Source: Myxococcota bacterium (GTDB lineage: Bacteria > Myxococcota_A > UBA9160 > PR03). From it: a stretch of DNA of 15,103 nucleotides. Shown here piece by piece: positions 13,645 through 15,103 of this stretch; within the stretch, counting starts at the first letter, position 1; the number at the start of each line of letters is the position of its first letter. The position numbers and the translations under genes are program-made. The notes below the pieces were generated by a model that ran no database searches, was not told the DNA's origin, and saw nothing but the letters and a program-made list of their open reading frames with translations. The stretch is from NCBI GenBank assembly GCA_030066475.1, contig JASJBO010000160.1:1-15103 (forward strand), read 5' to 3'.

Positions 13645-15051
13645 ATGAGTCAGACCACACGCGTCACATGGCCGACAGTCGCCGCGGCGACTCTGATCGC
13701 GATCGCGGCGTTGCCCGCGCGAGCCGACCTGAACTTCGGCAGCCGCTACGATCAGATCGGCACCTTCGGCGGCTGGAGCTTCTGGACCGGCTGGGACGCC
13801 AGCTTTTCCGAGGACTACACGCCGACGAGTGAATCTTTCGCCTGGGTGGTGTACCTGGCGCCCGAGGGCGTGTTCGTCGCGCTCCAGTCGGGCGAGGCGG
13901 TCTACTCGTCGATCGACGTGTACCTCGGCACCGGCTACTTCTACGGTGCCCTGCTCTCCCCCCACGGCGACGTGCTGCCGAAGTCGCACATCGAGAGCCT
14001 GTCGAGCGCGACGCTCAGCCGGTCGATGGGTCTCCCCGTCGCACCGCTCGGCCCCTACAGCCAGCTCTCGGCCGGGATCTCGGTGGGCATGACCTTCTTC
14101 CACCAGAACGACGTCGTGACCCGCGCGATCCAGTACAGCGCCGGGGCGAGCGTCAGCTACAACCTGGCGTTCTCCTGGCCCGTTGGCGTCTCGCTCTCGA
14201 TCCCGGGCGAGGGGCAGTTCATCGGCTTCTACCCGGTCATCGAGTGGGACGTGCGGCCCGCGCCGGGCAGCAACCCGCTCGACGCGATCCAGGCCGCGCT
14301 GGCGGCAATCCTCGCCGGGACGGGGGACCAGTACCTCGAGCTGTGCGGGCGCGAGCTCGCCGGCCGCCTGCTCCCGATCATCCAGAACGTGCGCGCCACC
14401 ACACCGCTCGACGCCTTCGTGTCGAGCCCCACCCCGACCACCGAGATCGACGTGCAGATCGGCGAGGTGGAGGACTGGCTCGAGAGCGGCGAGACCCAGA
14501 ACTTCCCCGAGCACGTCCAGCCCCCGACCTCGCCGGAGGTGATGTACGCCGTGATGTGGCCGGCGCACGCCGCGACCCAGGCGGCGTTCGAGATGGGCTA
14601 TCGCCACGGCTACGACGCCTCGGGCCGCACCGACACCCTCTACGCAGACTGCGTGGTGCCGGTGGACTGCCAGGCTGGCGAGACCTGCACGATCGTGGCC
14701 ACGGCCGCCGAGATGGCGGGCATGATTCCCGGCGCGACCCCGGCCGAGTTCGAGGGCGCCTGGGTCGCGCTCGACAAGCCGGTCGAGGGCTACATGATGG
14801 GGAGGCGCGAAGAACTCGTCACCTGGGCGCAGGTGGAGAACGGCGAGGCGCGCTTCGAGTTCGTGCAGGGCTTCGATATCCCGCTCTTCCTGGGCGCCTA
14901 CGTGCATCGCGACTACCATCCCTATCCGGAGACGCTCGAGCTGTGCCGCCGCTCGGTGACGCTGCCTGAGCCGGGCGCCGGCCCGACGATCGCCGCCGCG
15001 CTGCTCGCGCTCGGCGCACTCGCGCGGCGGCGCAGGCAGTCGAGTCGCTAG
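13645..15051 (+). CDS. Secreted PEP-CTERM domain protein of unknown function
   Basis: A 468-residue exported protein. A Sec signal peptide (hydrophobic 11-22, then LPARA before Asp28) starts it, and the C-terminus is a textbook exosortase sorting signal: LPEPGAG (440-446), a short Ala/Leu membrane span (447-460) and RRRR (461-464). Such proteins are cut by exosortase and delivered to the surface or matrix. The body is beta-rich and aromatic in residues 30-200 (for example GGWSFWTGWDASFSEDY) and more helical after 210. Five cysteines (234, 336, 342, 348, 434) could form disulfides. I recognise no catalytic domain. No exosortase or polysaccharide gene lies in the window. The ATG has no strong ribosome site but sits 12 bases after the hairpin, hinting at leader-based control. 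Confidence 0.85.
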   Translation: MSQTTRVTWPTVAAATLIAIAALPARADLNFGSRYDQIGTFGGWSFWTGWDASFSEDYTPTSESFAWVVYLAPEGVFVALQSGEAVYSSIDVYLGTGYFYGALLSPHGDVLPKSHIESLSSATLSRSMGLPVAPLGPYSQLSAGISVGMTFFHQNDVVTRAIQYSAGASVSYNLAFSWPVGVSLSIPGEGQFIGFYPVIEWDVRPAPGSNPLDAIQAALAAILAGTGDQYLELCGRELAGRLLPIIQNVRATTPLDAFVSSPTPTTEIDVQIGEVEDWLESGETQNFPEHVQPPTSPEVMYAVMWPAHAATQAAFEMGYRHGYDASGRTDTLYADCVVPVDCQAGETCTIVATAAEMAGMIPGATPAEFEGAWVALDKPVEGYMMGRREELVTWAQVENGEARFEFVQGFDIPLFLGAYVHRDYHPYPETLELCRRSVTLPEPGAGPTIAAALLALGALARRRRQSSR

Positions 15052-15103
15052 CCAGAACTCCACCCGAATCCAGCGACCACTCCCTGTCGGTCCGAAGCGC
15101 CCC

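Noticed and set aside
13622..13648. Eight-codon frame (MGCASDRV) overlapping the PEP-CTERM start as ATGA.
   Set aside because: Its ATG is buried in the right arm of the hairpin and has no ribosome site of its own; too short to claim.
13546..15063. A 505-codon minus-strand frame opposite the PEP-CTERM gene.
   Set aside because: Mirror-image composition of the real gene; the plus-strand frame has a signal peptide and sorting tail, the minus-strand one has no recognisable feature.
15052..15103. Tail of the window after the PEP-CTERM stop.
   Set aside because: No frame, hairpin or promoter could be supported in these 52 bases.

Overview
The window is about 15 kb of GC-rich, tightly packed bacterial DNA. 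Four features point to a Gram-negative host: two lipoprotein signals, a PEP-CTERM (exosortase) sorting tail, a periplasmic-type binding domain, and overlapping gene junctions such as ATGA and TGATG. The gene mix (NTP/NDP exchange-type transporter, many orphan lipoproteins, PAS/zinc signalling protein, a P450 remnant) fits a Myxococcota- or Desulfobacterota-like 'deltaproteobacterial' lineage. That placement is inference; no marker gene is present. No RNA gene, CRISPR array, insertion sequence or integrase was seen.

Layout. (1) 1-1579, minus strand: an aldose 1-epimerase followed by an L-lactate permease-family transporter that runs off the left edge. (2) 1757-6225, plus strand: a probable operon with a possible 15-codon leader, a tyrosine-phosphatase-type lipoprotein, a transporter in which a sodium:dicarboxylate symporter domain is fused to an amino-acid-type solute-binding domain, and a nucleotide (NTP/NDP) exchange-family transporter. 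(3) 6222-7289, minus strand: a lipoprotein whose core carries an HRD-x4-N loop and a DNG motif, like atypical kinases. Its stop overlaps the transporter stop. (4) 7351-10292, plus strand: an alpha/beta hydrolase overlapping by ATGA with a cytoplasmic molybdopterin oxidoreductase that has an N-terminal 4Fe-4S motif. (5) 10285-10611, minus strand: a small membrane protein, convergent with the oxidoreductase. (6) 10711-11675, plus strand: a single-domain response regulator coupled by TGATG to a PAS-like protein with a Cys4 zinc-ribbon-like tail. (7) 11722-11931: a 70-codon cytochrome P450 remnant. (8) 11963-13534, minus strand: a small sigma-70 region-2-like protein, then an MFS transporter. (9) 13645-15051, plus strand: a secreted PEP-CTERM protein, separated from the sigma-like gene by a strong 14-bp hairpin.

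How the genes may work together. The most interesting cluster is 1.8-7.3 kb. It places a surface or periplasmic phosphatase lipoprotein, a nucleotide exchange-type carrier and a kinase-like lipoprotein side by side, next to a self-contained transporter/receptor fusion. One reading is a system for phosphate-group chemistry outside the cytoplasm, with the carrier supplying or recovering nucleotide. This is inference from domain content and proximity: the kinase-like gene lies on the opposite strand, and none of the activities can be proved from sequence alone.
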